This document shows positions 1-12,120 of a DNA stretch of 64,000 nucleotides, in pieces. The position numbers and the translations under genes were made by a program. Positions within the stretch are counted from its first letter, which is position 1, and every line of letters starts with the position of its first letter. Below the pieces are notes generated by a model. It made no database searches. It was not told the DNA's origin and saw nothing but the letters and a program-made list of their open reading frames with translations. The stretch spans positions 1 through 64,000 of the forward strand of contig QNQO01005809.1 in NCBI GenBank assembly GCA_003290165.1. Reading direction: 5' to 3'. The stretch is from Berberis thunbergii. Lineage: Eukaryota; Streptophyta; Magnoliopsida; Ranunculales; Berberidaceae.

Positions 1-366
1 TGTTATTTTAGTATCACACAACTTAATACACTGCTTTGTGATTGTAGTATAAAATAAGTAGGGATCGTTCTGGATCGGGGATTAAATGGCTTGCCAATTA
101 ACACTAAGAGTAGCTAAAAGACAACTAAAAACCTAATTAAGTAAATAATTGGGGATTAGATTTTCTAAGTTAAACTATGAAAATAACTACGAAAATTACT
201 ATAAAGATAATAAAACTAAAGGGATGGCAAAGATGAGAAAATAGCTAATGGTTTATCTCCACACACCAAACATATGCTCATAAATCAATTTTCAATAATC
301 ACTTGCTAACTCATGAGAGACAATGCTCAAGATTAATCGTAATCAACACTGCATTAATCAACACTT
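1..366 (-). repeat. Athila-like LTR remnant (3' half)
   Basis: This stretch is collinear with the 3' half of the LTR at 8371-10131: the motifs ACACAACTTAATAC, TTTGTGATTGTAG and GCCAATTAACACTAAGA recur in order. Similarity stops near 366, where the full LTR continues differently. It is therefore a truncated LTR, cut by the window edge on the left and by a deletion on the right. It is older or more diverged than the two copies at 8.4 and 24.4 kb. Confidence 0.7.
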
Positions 367-2189
367 GAATTTTTTTTTATAGATATATGATGTTATGGAA
401 GGAATGTTACTACTTGAATGCAAGAACTAGTGACACCATATATTACATTCGAATCTCCACATCGTGACTTTGCAAGACACACTCAATCAAAAGATCTTAA
501 TTCAGGTTGTAATGAGGCCAAGGGGAGAAGAACGGATAAGGAAATTACAAAGGGCTTAAAGAAATGATGAAAACATGCAATAAGATTAGAGACATTAGCA
601 AGAAATCACATGGTTCAAGACATAAGTAGGAAAAGAAGAGGTGACCCACTGATAATAAAGAATTTCAACCATTTTTTGTATCTACTGCATGAAAAGAACT
701 AGACTATCTGTATGGTATATTGAAATACTGAATGAATATAGACAAGGACTTGTGTCCCTTTTGTAATTTTTTACCTTTTTTCCAACTATTTATTCTTAAA
801 CTGTCTACCACAAGGGTCTTCCCCCACACTTGTTTTTCAACGTACCTTGAACCACAATAAAGTCTCTGCAATCAAATTATGCTCCACTCTTCTAATTAGG
901 TTAGGGATAAAAAAATAATGGTAATGAACAAAAGGCTTAATACAGGTCAATGGGGTTAACCTAAAGGAAAATATTATCATGGATAGACTTATTTGGCAAT
1001 AGTGGAAACTAAGTACCCTTGATTTCATGTCCAAGCATGTTATGCAATTCAATATAATGCCTTGAACGAAATCAATACAAGTTCTAGTGTTTAATCCTTA
1101 ATTATGAAAGCAATCCAAGTAGCAACCAAAGCAAACTAAATTAAGATCATGCAACAAATTATTATTGGCAAAAGAAAAGAAAGATGACATAACTAAAAAC
1201 CTCTCAAATCAAAGGACACTAGGCTCAAAACTCACATATGGGTTATAATGAAATTAAATTCAATTAAGCATGCGCTACGAGTAACAATTACTCAATTGAT
1301 TACATGTGAATTTGCATATGATAACCATGAATAAGCATTAACCAAATAATAATATTATAACCTTAAATCACTGCTTATAAATCACCATAAAGTCATGCAA
1401 TTAAAAACCAAATCTTATCATTGTGTTGGAAAATATCTTAAGACTCAAAACAACTAATTTTTTTTTAATGACAGTAATACCAACAAAGAAACTAAACCAA
1501 CACATTTTTTTAATGGACTGACACTTTTTAATTTTTTTTAAATTTAAATAATTTTTTTTCCCAAAATAAAAACAACGTTTCCTTCCCCCACACTTAAACC
1601 TAACATTGTTTCAATGTTAATGGATTATAGCACATGCAATGAAAAAATTTTAAAGAGGAAAAACAAACTACTAACAAACAAAAATAAGCGAAAGATAAAT
1701 AAGCAATCTGGTTGGGTTGCCTCCAAGAAGTGCTTGTTTAACGTCGTGCAGCTTGACGATATCTCTAATTAATCTCAGAATAAATGGGAACAAGAAGTGA
1801 TAAGTCCTCCACGTCATGCTCCACAAATGACTCATAATAGGGCTTAAAGTTTGATGATGTTTCACTTTAACACTCCTTCCGGTTGTGACACTCGTTAATT
1901 TGTATAGCACCATGGGGAAAAAACATTAGTAACAGTAAAAGAACCAACCCATTCAGAATGTAACTTACCAGTTCTAAGACATGATGGAAAAACAATACTT
2001 ATTTCATCTCCATACGACAAAAGCTAATCCTTCCATCGGATCATCTAATCATGACAAACCAATATGGTGTTCTCCTTCAATAATTGCTTTTAAACTATCA
2101 TAAGGCCTTCACGCCCTGAATCTTTTCGAGCTCATCTCATACCACGTAACTTCTTCCGCTTCTTTCGTGACATATGGAACTCTTATTGC
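367..2189 (-). other. Decayed internal non-coding part of an Athila-like element
   Basis: AT-rich sequence without a credible gene. On the minus strand it contains two AAGTGTGGGGGAAG-type polypurine motifs (near 820 and 1585) and, near 1710-1745, the phrase reading TTGGAGGCAACCCAACC downstream of ACGTTAAACAAGC. Both are common in the region 3' of pol in plant Athila-type gypsy elements. I infer that this is the 3' internal part of the same minus-strand element whose LTR remnant lies at 1-366. The short open frames here are not conserved proteins. Confidence 0.5.
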
Positions 2190-2910
2190 TCTCAGCATAT
2201 CCACTGCACAGTAAGTGATGGTAGCTCTCAAGTTCATCGCTCTATTTCATGACCGTCTAACAATTTCTGGGCCAAATTGTCATTCACATTAATAGAAAAC
2301 AAGAATGAATTTTAGTAGGATATCTCGTGGCTTCAAAGATATTGAAGCCAATCACATCACCATTAAATTCCATGTCAATTTCCTCGCATGCACATCAATA
2401 TTTGTCTTCGTAGTTTTCATGAAGGAGCGCCCTAAAAGAAGAGGCAAATGTACTAAAAAAATTTCAAATGTTCCATCTCAACACAAAGAAATCTGTTGGG
2501 AATATCAATAGTAACCTACACCAACATATCTTCCGAACAAACCTCGAGGAATATGCATTCGAGACGGTCAGCCAATTGAGATAATAAACACCATCATTTT
2601 TTAGCTTTCCGAGATTCATATATCGATAAATAGAATACGACATAACATTAATTGAAACACCTAAGTCTAATATTGCATTTTCAATTTTAGTATTAACCGA
2701 TAACACAAGGGAGAGTGAAACTACCCGGATCCTTACACTTCGGCGGCAATTTCCTTTAAAGACTTGGGGAAACATTCTCACTTACCTTAAATACCTCTCT
2801 ATCTCGAAGTAGTATATTGTCGTGCAAAGCTCCTTAAAAATTTGTACATACTTAGGCAACTGCTTTAATTAGCATCAAGAAGTCGAATATTGACCTGGAC
2901 TTTTGGAATA
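2190..2910 (-). pseudogene. Athila-like gag-protease fragment (oldest copy)
   Basis: The minus strand matches the gag/protease region at 5990-6690 and 21990-22690 but carries more substitutions and indels. The protease-like phrase LDLGVSINVMSYSIYRYMN is readable, with DLG as the aspartic-protease active-site triad. The frame is broken upstream and downstream, and the copy ends abruptly near 2910 at the sequence that reads VNIPLLD in the better copies. There it joins the plus-strand coiled-coil module. It is a dead fragment. Confidence 0.75.
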
Positions 2911-2923
2911 TTGACCCAGATGC

Positions 2924-3960
2924 GGCAGATAAGTCCTGTTTGCATCAGACTTGGTGAGGATGAGTTCTTAGGTCTAGCACCAAGAAGTTGACGTGGAGTA
3001 TGCTTTGAGGAAGAATATAAGCAATGTGTCACAGCTGACTGATGGATTGCGCTCCGATGCCCGAAGAGGATACGCTGGAAGGGTGTATGGATAAGGGTTT
3101 AAAGTACCTTATGCTAGTTATGTCTCACTTGAGCCAAGTGGTCGTTGCTGGGACGAAATTCGATGTAGCTTGTGATAAGGTGTACATCATAGAGCGTGTC
3201 TTCTCGTACATGCAAGTGTTGTATTCTAATGCGCTCTATGAAATTGAGCGGCTGCAGAAGCAAACTGAGGAGAAGAGGGTGGATCAGTTAGCCGTGGTCA
3301 ATAAGACCCAAAAGGATCATCTGGAGGCCCTTGAGCGTGATCTAGCAAATGCGGTGTCTGAGAGAGACGAACTCGAGCAGTAGTTGAGCCAGATCCGTCG
3401 AGACGTAGAGGTTGCGCCAAGAAACTTGAGACTAAGGCATGTTCCTGAACTGTGGTATCTTTCTAATGAGAATGCTTCGAAGGAGGTCAAGTGGGATGCT
3501 CAGAAGCAGCAACTGGAATCCGAGGTGGAGTTCAATGCTCGAGAGGCAAGGAAGGTTGAGGACCAACTCGATCTGGATTGGCATGAGCTTAGTGTTGTGA
3601 AAAGCAGTTTGGCCACGGACAGTTTCAGGTCGACACACTGACTGACAAGTTGGAGTGTTAAATTGTGAACTTCCTGACTCAATGGCGTGGGAGGAAGGGC
3701 TACTGCGAAGAACAAGGCAGATGCGAGTTTCGTTGGGTTGTACACGGTAGGCTGGAGCAGCTGGCTCTAATGAAGGAGGAACATCCAGAGTGGCGATCTC
3801 GACCGTTACAAGAAGATGTCATATGTAGACCTATCCATTGCCTTTGTGACGTCAGACAAGGAGGACAGTTCGGATCCTGATGCCCAGGCCGTGGTGCGTG
3901 CTGACACAACTCCTGATCCTTCTTCAGTTAAGCTTAGATCTTCTGTTGGTTATAACCTTC
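2924..3960 (+). pseudogene. Gypsy-derived coiled-coil ORF, copy A
   Basis: Frames at 3042-3383 and 3384-3641 together encode a charged, heptad-rich protein (for example YEIERLQKQTEEK, LEALERDLANAVSERDELEQ and QLESEVEFNAREARKVEDQ), predicted to be a long coiled coil. It resembles the C-terminal half of plant proteins labelled 'putative gypsy type transposon' (Transposase_28 type), typical of large non-autonomous LTR elements. An in-frame TAG follows DELEQ, and indels near 3420 and 3625 break the frame, so copy A is dead. Copies B (10347/20177) and C (26400) are near-identical paralogues. Confidence 0.65.
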
Positions 3961-4619
3961 TTCTTATAAGGAGTGAACTCTGTACTTTTGTACCCATTTT
4001 GGTCGACCGTTAATTAAAAAACAATTTTTATCCGTTTTGTGCTTGTCGTCTCTATTGCCATGTTTTTCGTTTCACCTTGTCATATTTCTTGACATAGGTT
4101 GGTTGAATCAATAGGATGCCTAACGATCTGTCTGTAGTAGAGAGCTTGACCGCTCTATCTTGCAAATGACTCAGGATTATTGTTGTGTAGTCATGTCAAA
4201 TAGTGGAAATGTTGCAGACAAATTAGCTGGGGTCTAGTTGCCCGAGCTGTGTCTTGTCCCCAATGTAAGCTGCTTGAGGCTTGCCTTGCTTGTCTGATTG
4301 GTCACCTGCAACTGCTACTATGGGCGATTGGCGATGGCTGAGCGTATACGTTAGAACGTTTGTACCGAGTCAGGCATCGTAAGCTCGGGCGAACACACTA
4401 TGCAGTGTTTATTTGGGCATTGGTCGTACGATCCATGTATTGGCTCAACTGGCCTTTTCTGGGTAATAGGGTGCCAGTTTGTTTAAGCGTGAAGACGCTG
4501 ACTCAGCTAGATTTGTCTTGGCGGCCGATGTTTTTTAAAGAAAATGGGGGTCGCGTGGCGAGCTATGTGGGGCTCCCACCTTCCGAATCATCTATGTCTG
4601 AACGATGTGGACTACAGGT
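3961..4619 (+). other. 3' non-coding part of the coiled-coil module, copy A
   Basis: No gene. After the end of the coiled-coil ORF this sequence runs collinear with 27328-27984 of copy C. Copy B lacks it because of a deletion. Short open frames such as 4360-4623 lie in this repeat and look accidental. Confidence 0.6.
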
Positions 4620-5300
4620 TTAGGGAGTAAGGATTCGGTGACTACACTGAAGAGCATTAGTTCCGTGGCGAGTCGTCGAGATCAGTTCGGGTAAAAAGAG
4701 TTCGGTGACTAGGCTCCCACTTTTCGAACCATTTACACCCGCATGATGGGAGCTACAAGTTCAAGTAAAAAAGGCTTGATGATCTGACTGAAAATCAGTG
4801 GTCCCATGGTAAGTCGTCGAGATCAGCTTGGGACTAACTAGGCTCCCACCTTCCAAATCATCTACACCTATGCGCATCAAGCTACAAGTTTGGGAGTTTT
4901 CGGCGGCCACGCTGAAAAACATCGATCCCGTGGCAAGTCGTCGGAATCAATTCGTGGCTGACTAGGCTCCACCTTCTAGACTATCTACACCCACGCAATA
5001 GGGGCTACAAGTCCATGGTTGGTGATTCGGCGGCCACACTAAAAAGCAGTGATCCCATGGCGAGCTGAAGGAATCAGTTCGGGACTGATTAGCTCCCATC
5101 TTCTAAACTATCTACACCCACGCAGTGGGGGCTATAAGTCCAAGGTTGGTAATTTGGTGGCCACGCTTGAAAAACAATGGTCCCATGGCGAGCCGTCGGA
5201 ATCCGTTCAAAACTGACTAGGCTCCAACCTTCCAAACCATCTATACCCACACAGTGGGGGCTACAGGTTTGGGCTTTGATCAAAAGCTTTCGTTGCTAGT
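4620..5300 (+). repeat. Degenerate tandem sub-repeats, copy A
   Basis: Five to six imperfect units of roughly 110-140 bp. Each carries the order GACTAGGCTCCCACCTTC, CATCTACACCCACGC, GGGGGCTACAAGT, a GGTGGCCACGCTGAAAA-like block and CCCATGGCGAG-TCGTCGGAATC. The same array occurs in copy B (20745-21290) and copy C (27985-28640). Units are too long and too diverged, and lack uniform spacers, so this is not a CRISPR. It is probably the U3-like part of an LTR. Confidence 0.75.
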
Positions 5301-5489
5301 CGTCACTAGCTAGGCTTACTTGATTGGGTTCAGAGATCATTGACCGCGAAGGGGGCAATGATCCCTGGCAAGTCGTCGTCACTAGGCGTGATAGTGCTGA
5401 TTATACTCCCACTTTCTAGACCATCGATATCCGCTCTAAGTGGACTAGGTATCGGGAGATACCAGAAGCCGTCGTCATCAGCTTAGGCT

Positions 5490-5560
5490 GACTATGCTTG
5501 CCCTGTTATAAAAGGGGTTCCGCCCGTTTGAGGGCATGCGAACCCATGTTCGTTAGTGTC
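5490..5560 (+). promoter_or_regulatory. LTR-like core promoter of the coiled-coil module, copy A
   Basis: The sequence GTTATAAAAGGGGTTCCGCC gives a strong TATA box followed by a GC-rich initiator-like stretch. It lies directly after the sub-repeat array and is conserved in copies B (near 21502) and C (near 28860). Its position suggests the U3/R boundary of an LTR. This is inference; no transcript start is visible. Confidence 0.5.
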
Positions 5561-5989
5561 ACGCACTATGTGTACAACATTGTTTTAAAACAAACAACGA
5601 TCCGTAGGTATGGTCTATGCATCAAGGTTGCTTTGGATTTGCGTTGGTGCCTAGCATGCAACAAAATATTGTTTGAATGGTAAGCCGAGTGGATCGAGCT
5701 TTTGTGCCCACAAAAGAAGACTTAGGTTTTCCTGTACGGTTGAGCTACGTGTATGACAGATTGCGCAGTGACACGTGTACGACATAGGATGCAGAATGGT
5801 TGAGTATAGGTTACTCCCCCCTAAATTGATGGGGTTGCATGCAACTCCATTAATTGAGCGAACGTGGTCTGCACACTTTCCTTGGGAACCATCATTTCTT
5901 CATTTCCCACACGGTATTCTATGCTTAGCAGTTAATGCAGGAGGCCCGTTTAGTGAACCATTACGCCTATATAATGGTGTCTTCTCATA
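5561..5989 (+). other. Downstream LTR-like tail of copy A, ending at the junction with gag
   Basis: Non-coding sequence conserved in all three copies, with a second TATA-like motif CCTATATAATGG near 5967. At about 5990 it is cut off directly after GGTGTCTTCT and joined to the minus-strand Athila-like protease sequence. Copy C at 29334 shows how the tail continues when it is not interrupted. Confidence 0.6.
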
Positions 5990-8154
5990 TCCACGGCAGT
6001 AGTGATGGTGCTCTCAAGTTCATCCTCATTTCTGACGTCTAACAATTTCTGGGCCAAATTGTCATTCACATTAATAGAAAAACAAGAATGAATTTTAGTA
6101 GGATACCTCGTGGCTTCAAAGATATTGAAGCCAATCACATCACCATCAAATTCCATGGTCATATTCCTCGCATGCACATCAATATTTGTCTTTGCAGTTT
6201 TCATGAAGGGGCGCCCTAAAAGAAGAGGCAAAGGTGCTAAAAATTTCAAATGTTCCATCTCAAACACATAGAAATCTGTTGGGAATATCAAAAAGTTAAC
6301 CTACACCAACATATCTTCCAACAAACCTTGAGGATATGCATTAGAACGGTCAGCCAATTGAATAATAACACCATCATTTTTTAGCTTTCCGAGATTCATA
6401 GATCGATAAATAGAATACGGCATAACATTAATTGAAACACCTAAGTCTAACATTGCATTTTCAATTTTAGTATTACCGATAACACAAGGGAGAGTGAAAC
6501 TACCCGGATCCTTACACTTCGGCATCAATTTCCTTTAAAGAACAGGGGAAACATTCTCACTCACCTTAAATACCTCTCTATCTCGAAGTCGTCTATTTGT
6601 TGTGCAAAGCTCCTTAAAAATTTTTACATACTTAGGCAACTGCTTAATAACATCAAGAAGTGGAATATTGACCTGGACTTTTTGAAAGATTTTCTTATCA
6701 TGTTCATCTTTTCTAGATTTGGCAAACCTGCCTGGAAAAGGTACAAAAGGTGGAGAAAGATTAGCAGAAACTGAATTTGGAATGCTCACCTTCCTACCTT
6801 GGAACTCTGGTGTTTTGAACGATGGATGAATTATCCTTTTGTAACACAACTTCCCTTTTTCGACTCTGTTTAGGGACTATTTGTTCATTCTCAATTTGCC
6901 CACCACTCCTCAATGTAATTGCTTTTGCGGTTTCAAACCTGCCTTTCGGATTTGGAATGGTAAAAGTAGGAAGTTTTCCTTTCTCGCGAATTTGTCCTGT
7001 AAACTTAGCTATTTGTCCCATCTGTAGCTTCAAATCGGCTATATCTTTTGATTGGTCTTGTTGAGAAATAGTTAACGATTTCATAATCTCATCATAATTA
7101 GGGGGCATACCTGTATTGTGTTGAAGTGGTTCTGGTGGTCCTTGAAAGAAACCAGGGGGTGGCCGATTCGAAGCTTGTTGTTGAGGTTGTTCTGAATTTC
7201 TCCATCCAAAGCTTGGTGGTGATTTCTTCAATCTTCATTGTAAGTATTCGAATAAGGGTTATTCCTATAGTGATTTTGCCCATGAAAACTTACTGCGTTA
7301 ACATTCTCCCAACCGCCATTCTCAATCAGTTGAGGACATTGATCAGATGGATGTCCTGGCTGAGTGCACATGCCACAAACTTGTGGAACTCCTAGCACAT
7401 TCGACTTCCCTAGAATCTGACTACAAGTGAGGTAAGATTAGCCATTGAGCTTCCAAACTATAATTAGTACTTACCTTATTTACTTGGCATGTTTGCTTTC
7501 GAATTCCTTCATACTGTTGGCGTTTAAGGCTCGGTTTGCAATCAAAGTCTTTGCTGTTACTAGAGTTTTATCAACCAAAGCTCCTCCTGCCGCTGTATCT
7601 AACATCTGTCGCTCAAGAGCAAGTAATCCCTCATAAAAGTATTGAATTGGGAGCTCTTCTTTCATCTAATGTTGCGAACATGATGCTATGAGAGTTTTGA
7701 AGTGCTCGTAGTAAGTTGGATATGATTCTCCTAGACCTTGTTGTATACCACTGATTTTCTTCCTCAACAAGATAATTTTGGAAGTTGGGAAGAATTTATC
7801 TAGAAACACCTTCTTCATGCTCTCCCAAGAATATACTGTTGTGGAAGGTAGTTCATAGAGCCAATCCTTAGCCCTATCAGTCAGATAAAAGGGAAATGCT
7901 CTTAGCATCAGGATGTTCTCATCCACAATCATTGGCATCATACTGGAGCATACAAGTTCAAATTCCTTTAAATGTTTATTTGGATCCTCCATAGAAAGAC
8001 CATGATATTTTGGCTCGAATGACTCTGTATTGCCCTGCGCCGTTGTTGGATACTGAATGCACAGGGGTGCGGCATTGTCCAAAGTGGATGCCAAAATATC
8101 TTTAATAGATCTATTGTCTCCCATGTCGAACTCTTCAGATTCAGAGCTAGACAT
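5990..8154 (-). pseudogene. Athila-like gag-protease, copy 1
   Basis: Minus-strand polyprotein starting at ATG 8152-8154 (MSSSESEEFDMGDN). The gag core (residues about 1-160; KEFELVCSSM, DWLYELPSTT, SYPTYYEHFK) is followed by a CCHC zinc knuckle (CGMCTQPGHPSDQC, near 7330-7385). Next come a basic, proline-rich linker and an aspartic protease with LDLGVSINVMPYS and LLLGRPFMKTAK. Gag packages element RNA and the protease matures the polyprotein. Frameshifts and stops occur near 7665, 7250, 6800, 6530 and 6295. Reverse transcriptase and integrase are absent because the element is truncated at 5990. Copy 2 at 21990-24175 is nearly identical. Confidence 0.85.
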
Positions 8155-8348
8155 TTTCTGGCTATTTTGTTTCTCTCCTTCATTTTCTAAATGTTTTCTC
8201 AGGCTCTGAATCGTATTCTTATAAGTTTTCGTTGGATCTCCTATTGTACATGAATTGATACTTGAGATAAAAATAGAAAGAATAAAAAATCAATAAAAAG
8301 AAAAATAAATAAATAAAAACTAATGAAGTAATTAGCAATTTTACTAAT

Positions 8349-8366
8349 CCTCGGCAACGACGCCAA
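8349..8366 (-). other. tRNA-Asp-type primer-binding site, copy 1
   Basis: The minus strand reads TGGCGTCGTTGCCGAGG four bases inside the LTR end. It matches the tRNA-Asp-type primer-binding site TGGCGCCGTTGCCGGGG common in Athila/Tat elements, with two changes. This fixes the orientation of the element as minus. Confidence 0.8.
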
Positions 8367-8370
8367 AAAT

Positions 8371-10131
8371 TGATGCACTATTTTGGTAGCACACAACTTA
8401 ATACTCTGCTTTGTGATTGTGGTATAGAATAAGTAGGGGTCGTTTTGGACCGGGGATCAGAGGGTTTGCCAATTAACACTAAGAATAACTAAAAGACAAC
8501 TAACAACCTAATTAAGTAAATAATGGGGGATTGGATTTTCCAGGTTAAACTATGAAAATAACTACGAAAATAACTATAAAGATAATAAAATTAAAGGGAT
8601 GGCAAAGATGAGAAAATAGTTAAGGTTTATCTCCACACACTAAACGTATGCTCATAAATCAATTTTCAATAATCACTTGCTAACTCGTGAGAGACAATGC
8701 TCAAGATTACCCATGATCAGCACTGCATTAATCTTATTATTTTCCCATGTTTGTTGAATTAAACTTAGTGTCGCTTTCAAACTATTCTTATCATGCTATC
8801 TAATCAGGAATCGCAAGTTAGGTAATAATCTAAGATCATTAAGTTTTGCGGAAAATATGAACACTGACTAGGCAACTACAAGTATGATCAGCATATTGTT
8901 CTTACCTAGGTTTTTACTTAACCTTACCAACGTTCCTTGGTATTTTACTACTTACGAGTACAAGATTGTAACGATTAGGTAAAACTCTCTTATACTCTAG
9001 CCCCAGATCCTAGCATGCTTACTAAGTTGGCCACCTTAATAAACATACAAAGAAAAGTTTCCTATAAAGTAGTTAAGCAAAACACAATCACTAATAACAT
9101 GAAGATTAAATTCAATTAATTCATAAAACACATGTTCGAGGTTTCGAATCAACCCCTAACTAAGAGGGATTTAGCTAGACATATTAATTATGTTAAAACA
9201 GTAATCCATAATCAATAATCAAGCGAAATATAAAAAATGTAGGTTGAAGGAAATAAAACGTTGTCATCACCTGATCCGTGGTAGCAGAGAGAGGAGTGCT
9301 GGGTGTGGATGGTAGAGAGAAAGAGAAATAAATTTCTCTCTTCCACTTCCTCAGGATCCGTTCTTCAGATTTCTTTTCGATCTCTACTTCACTTCTCTTC
9401 TGGCTGTGATTGAAGAAGGAGGGATCTGGAAGGGGCGAGATAAAAAGGATCAGATGAAATAGTGTGAAGTATGTGGTTGGCGATGTGTGTGTGGCGACGA
9501 ACAATGGAAGAGATGGAATGAAGGGTTGATGTGACTGGCTGATGTGTGAAGGTGATGGAAGGAAGAGATCAGGCGAGAGAGATGAAGGTTGTGCGAGAAG
9601 AGATGGAAAACAATGGGGTTTTTTATTGCAATGGAGGGACTGTGATTGTTGATTTGGTGGATGGAGATGGTGATTATGTGTATGATGGTTTGAAGGAACG
9701 GCAGTGGTTTGTGGCTGTGGCTGTGATGGCGAGGCGTGATTGTGGATGGGTGATGTGAAGGAAGATGACGGGATGAAGAAAGAAAATGGAAGAAGGGACT
9801 GTGTGATTGCGAGGAGGGGCTATGGATGGGTGGAATAAGAGGTTGTGGCTGCAAGCGTGGATGAAAAGGCTATTGCTGGATGAATTTTTCCAAAGCAAGG
9901 TATCATCCCTTTTATAATTGTTTTCTACTTGGTTTCCTTCTTTGTGTGGTTTCCTTTTGCAATCAATATTTCTAAATTGCCATATTGCTTCACTTAGCTT
10001 CTATTTTGGAATATTGTAATTGGAAACCTACACAAACATGAAAATAGCAATTAGTGCCATAATTAACAAATAATAGCCAAAAATACATATAGAAATATGG
10101 TACTAAAAATAGCCTAATTATGCTCCTATCA
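8371..10131 (-). repeat. Athila-like 5' LTR, copy 1
   Basis: On the minus strand the LTR begins TGATAGGAGC and ends GTGCATCA, giving TGAT/ATCA inverted ends, and it abuts the primer-binding site. It is 1761 bp long. Long C-rich reading frames inside it (around 9450-9854, minus) read as low-complexity PSSQSHSPFF-type peptides; I do not treat them as genes. Its outer end is fused directly to the next coiled-coil module (ATGACAAGGG), and copy 2 at 24413-26189 shows the same junction. Confidence 0.85.
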
Positions 10132-10698
10132 ATGACAAGGGAAAGGTTGAGGAGGAAAGCCTGAGAACAGTGGCAACTGCAAAGGGTGGTGCCGGCGTGA
10201 TTCCTGATCCATAAAGGCTTCACCTGGATGCACAGATAAGTTTGTTTGCATCAGACTTGGTGAGGATGAGTTCTTAGGTCTAGCACCAAGAAGTTGACGT
10301 GGAGTATGCTTTGAGGAAGAATATAAGCATGTGTCACAGCTGACTGATGGATTGCGCTCTGATGCCCGAAGAGGATACGCTGGAAGGGTGTATGGATAAG
10401 GGTTTAAAGTACCTTATGCTAGTTATGTCTCACTTGAGCCAAGTGGTCGTTGCTGGGATGAAAGTCGATGTAGCTTGTGATAAGGTGTACATCATAGAGC
10501 GTGCCTTCTCGTACATGCAGGTGTTGTATTCTGATGCGCTCTATGAAATTGAGCGGCTGTAGAAGCAAACTAAGGAGAATAGGGTGGATCAGTTAGCCGT
10601 GGTCGCTAAGACCCAAAAGGATCGTCTGGAGGCCCTTGAGAGTGATCTGGCAAAGGCGGTGTCTGAGAGAGACGAACTCGAGCAGTAGTTGAGCCAGA
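10132..10698 (+). pseudogene. Coiled-coil ORF copy B, 5' part
   Basis: Same module as copy A. The coiled-coil frame opens at 10347 (MDCALMPEED) and shows LKYLMLVMSHLSQVV and KVYIIERAFSYMQVLYSDA. A TAG interrupts it at 10559-10561 (after EIERL), and the TAG after DELEQ at 10686-10688 is shared with copies A and C. The frame is then split by the CACTA transposon at 10702 and resumes at 20177. Confidence 0.7.
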
Positions 10699-10701
10699 TC
10701 C

Positions 10702-10947
10702 CACTACACCAAAAATGGCCATTAGCAACGGTTCTAAACCGTGGGGGTAACCCATTGGCACGGCTTAGAACCGTGGGCTGTAGGGACGTCGCTAAATCCT
10801 TAGTAACGGCTAAAAACCGTGGCAATATATATGTTAGCCACGGTTTTAAACCGTGGCAAGTCCTAGCCACGGTTATAAGCCGTGGTAAGTCATAGCCACG
10901 GCTCTGAGCCGTTGCAATAGTTAGCCACGGTTTTAAGCCGTGGCAAA
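10702..10947. repeat. Left CACTA terminus and subterminal repeat array
   Basis: The first 9 bases are the CACTACACC TIR. From about 10728 to 10945 there are around eight to ten copies of a roughly 10-bp core, CCACGGTTTT or its complement, often paired head-to-head as CCACGGTTTTAAACCGTGG-like palindromes and alternating with spacers. In CACTA elements such subterminal repeats bind the TNPA-type protein. The family role is established; this particular array has no proven binder. Confidence 0.88.
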
Positions 10948-11471
10948 TTTTTTTTTTTTTTGCTATCAAATGACTCTTTATTACATCTTATAAGTTTTAT
11001 TTCTAGAAAATAAAAATTTAAATGTGCCAAACTTAAACAAATAGAGACAAAGTAATGTAATTAATAAGATTATACAATTACATCAAATGTGCCAAACTTT
11101 GTTTCATGCTCTGGACGTTTTGTCATTTGTCAGTTGACCAGATTATACAATTACATCAAATGGTCAAAGAATATGCAATACATTTATTCTCATGAACTTA
11201 AACAAATAACAACTCACTCAGAGAATTAATACTAACTCCTGACACTGTAAAACATACGCACCACGTACAAATAACTAAAATGTTGAACCAATGAACTATA
11301 AAAGCTTGCATACAACCTTTACAAATCACCTATTATGGCATCTGCCTTTCACCACACATCTAATTAACTTTCCTGTTAGTTCTAAGGATTAAATAATCAA
11401 AATAATAGCTACATCAGTAAGGAAACATTCTTTGAACTATTTTGTTAACATAAAAGTTGTAATACATTGTT

Positions 11472-11838
11472 AAGCAACACTGATCTCCTCAGAGCTGTTA
11501 CTATCATCGACAAACTGTGCTTTTGGTACCAAATCAATGAACTGGTTGGATTTACTGGCTAGATGTGAGATACTAACCCTACCCTCACGCTTGATGTAGT
11601 CAACTACTGCTTTCATTTCCTCTTGTGAGATGTAAATGTACTTCCCTCGATCGTCCATGACACCAGACAGGCACCCTGAAGACAATAAGAAACCCAATAT
11701 ATGTTACCTATGTGCATGTGTTCCCAGTATATCAATAAATAAAAATGCCAGCAAAAAAAAAAGTATCAACTTCACGACTGTAAATAAGAGAGAAAACATA
11801 CCCATACTTTCCAGTGAGATAATCCGATTGATACATTC
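11472..11838 (-). pseudogene. DDRGK1: Captured DDRGK1 (UFBP1) 3' exons
   Basis: Two minus-strand exons. Exon 11838-11802 (after a TGCAG acceptor) reads ECINRIISLESMG. Exon 11675-11472 (after TTCAG) reads CLSGVMDDRGKYIYISQEE, then KREGRVSISHLASKSN, and ends SSEEISVA plus stop. The motif VMDDRGKYIYI is the signature of DDRGK domain-containing protein 1, an ER-associated adaptor of the UFMylation E3 complex (UFL1/UFBP1). Only the C-terminal winged-helix (PCI-like) part is present; the N-terminal membrane and coiled-coil parts are missing. The frames are open and the splice sites kept, but as a fragment inside a CACTA element it is scored a pseudogene. Confidence 0.85.
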
Positions 11839-12120
11839 CTGCATGGAAAAAATTACATTCTTAACTACAAGATTATTGATAGTAAAAATAGCATCATCCA
11901 GGTAGTTTGGTCCAGGTACAAAGACTATCTCATGGAAAAGATTTCAAGGGTACAAGAGAATGTCATATGCAAATAATGTTTCAAAATCATATTTAAATGA
12001 TTAAGTAGCAGTGCACAAACACAATGCAGTAGCTGATGAGAATTCCTTAGATGATGAGATCAAATTATGGATATTGAAGAAGTATACAAGAAGAGAAGAG
12101 AACAAACTGACCATTTGAGA

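Noticed and set aside
4620..5300. Regularly spaced repeats that could suggest a CRISPR array
   Set aside because: Units are 110-140 bp, diverged, and repeat in three copies of a plant retroelement module; there are no short identical repeats with unique spacers.
9450..9854. 134-codon Ser/His/Pro-rich frame on the minus strand (also 25235-25912, 225 codons)
   Set aside because: Lies wholly within the Athila-like LTR, is low-complexity and differs in frame and length between the two LTR copies; likely a by-product of C-rich sequence.
10725..10947. Short palindromic repeats resembling CRISPR repeats or an operator array
   Set aside because: They are CACTA subterminal repeats: both orientations, variable spacing, same type at three CACTA ends.
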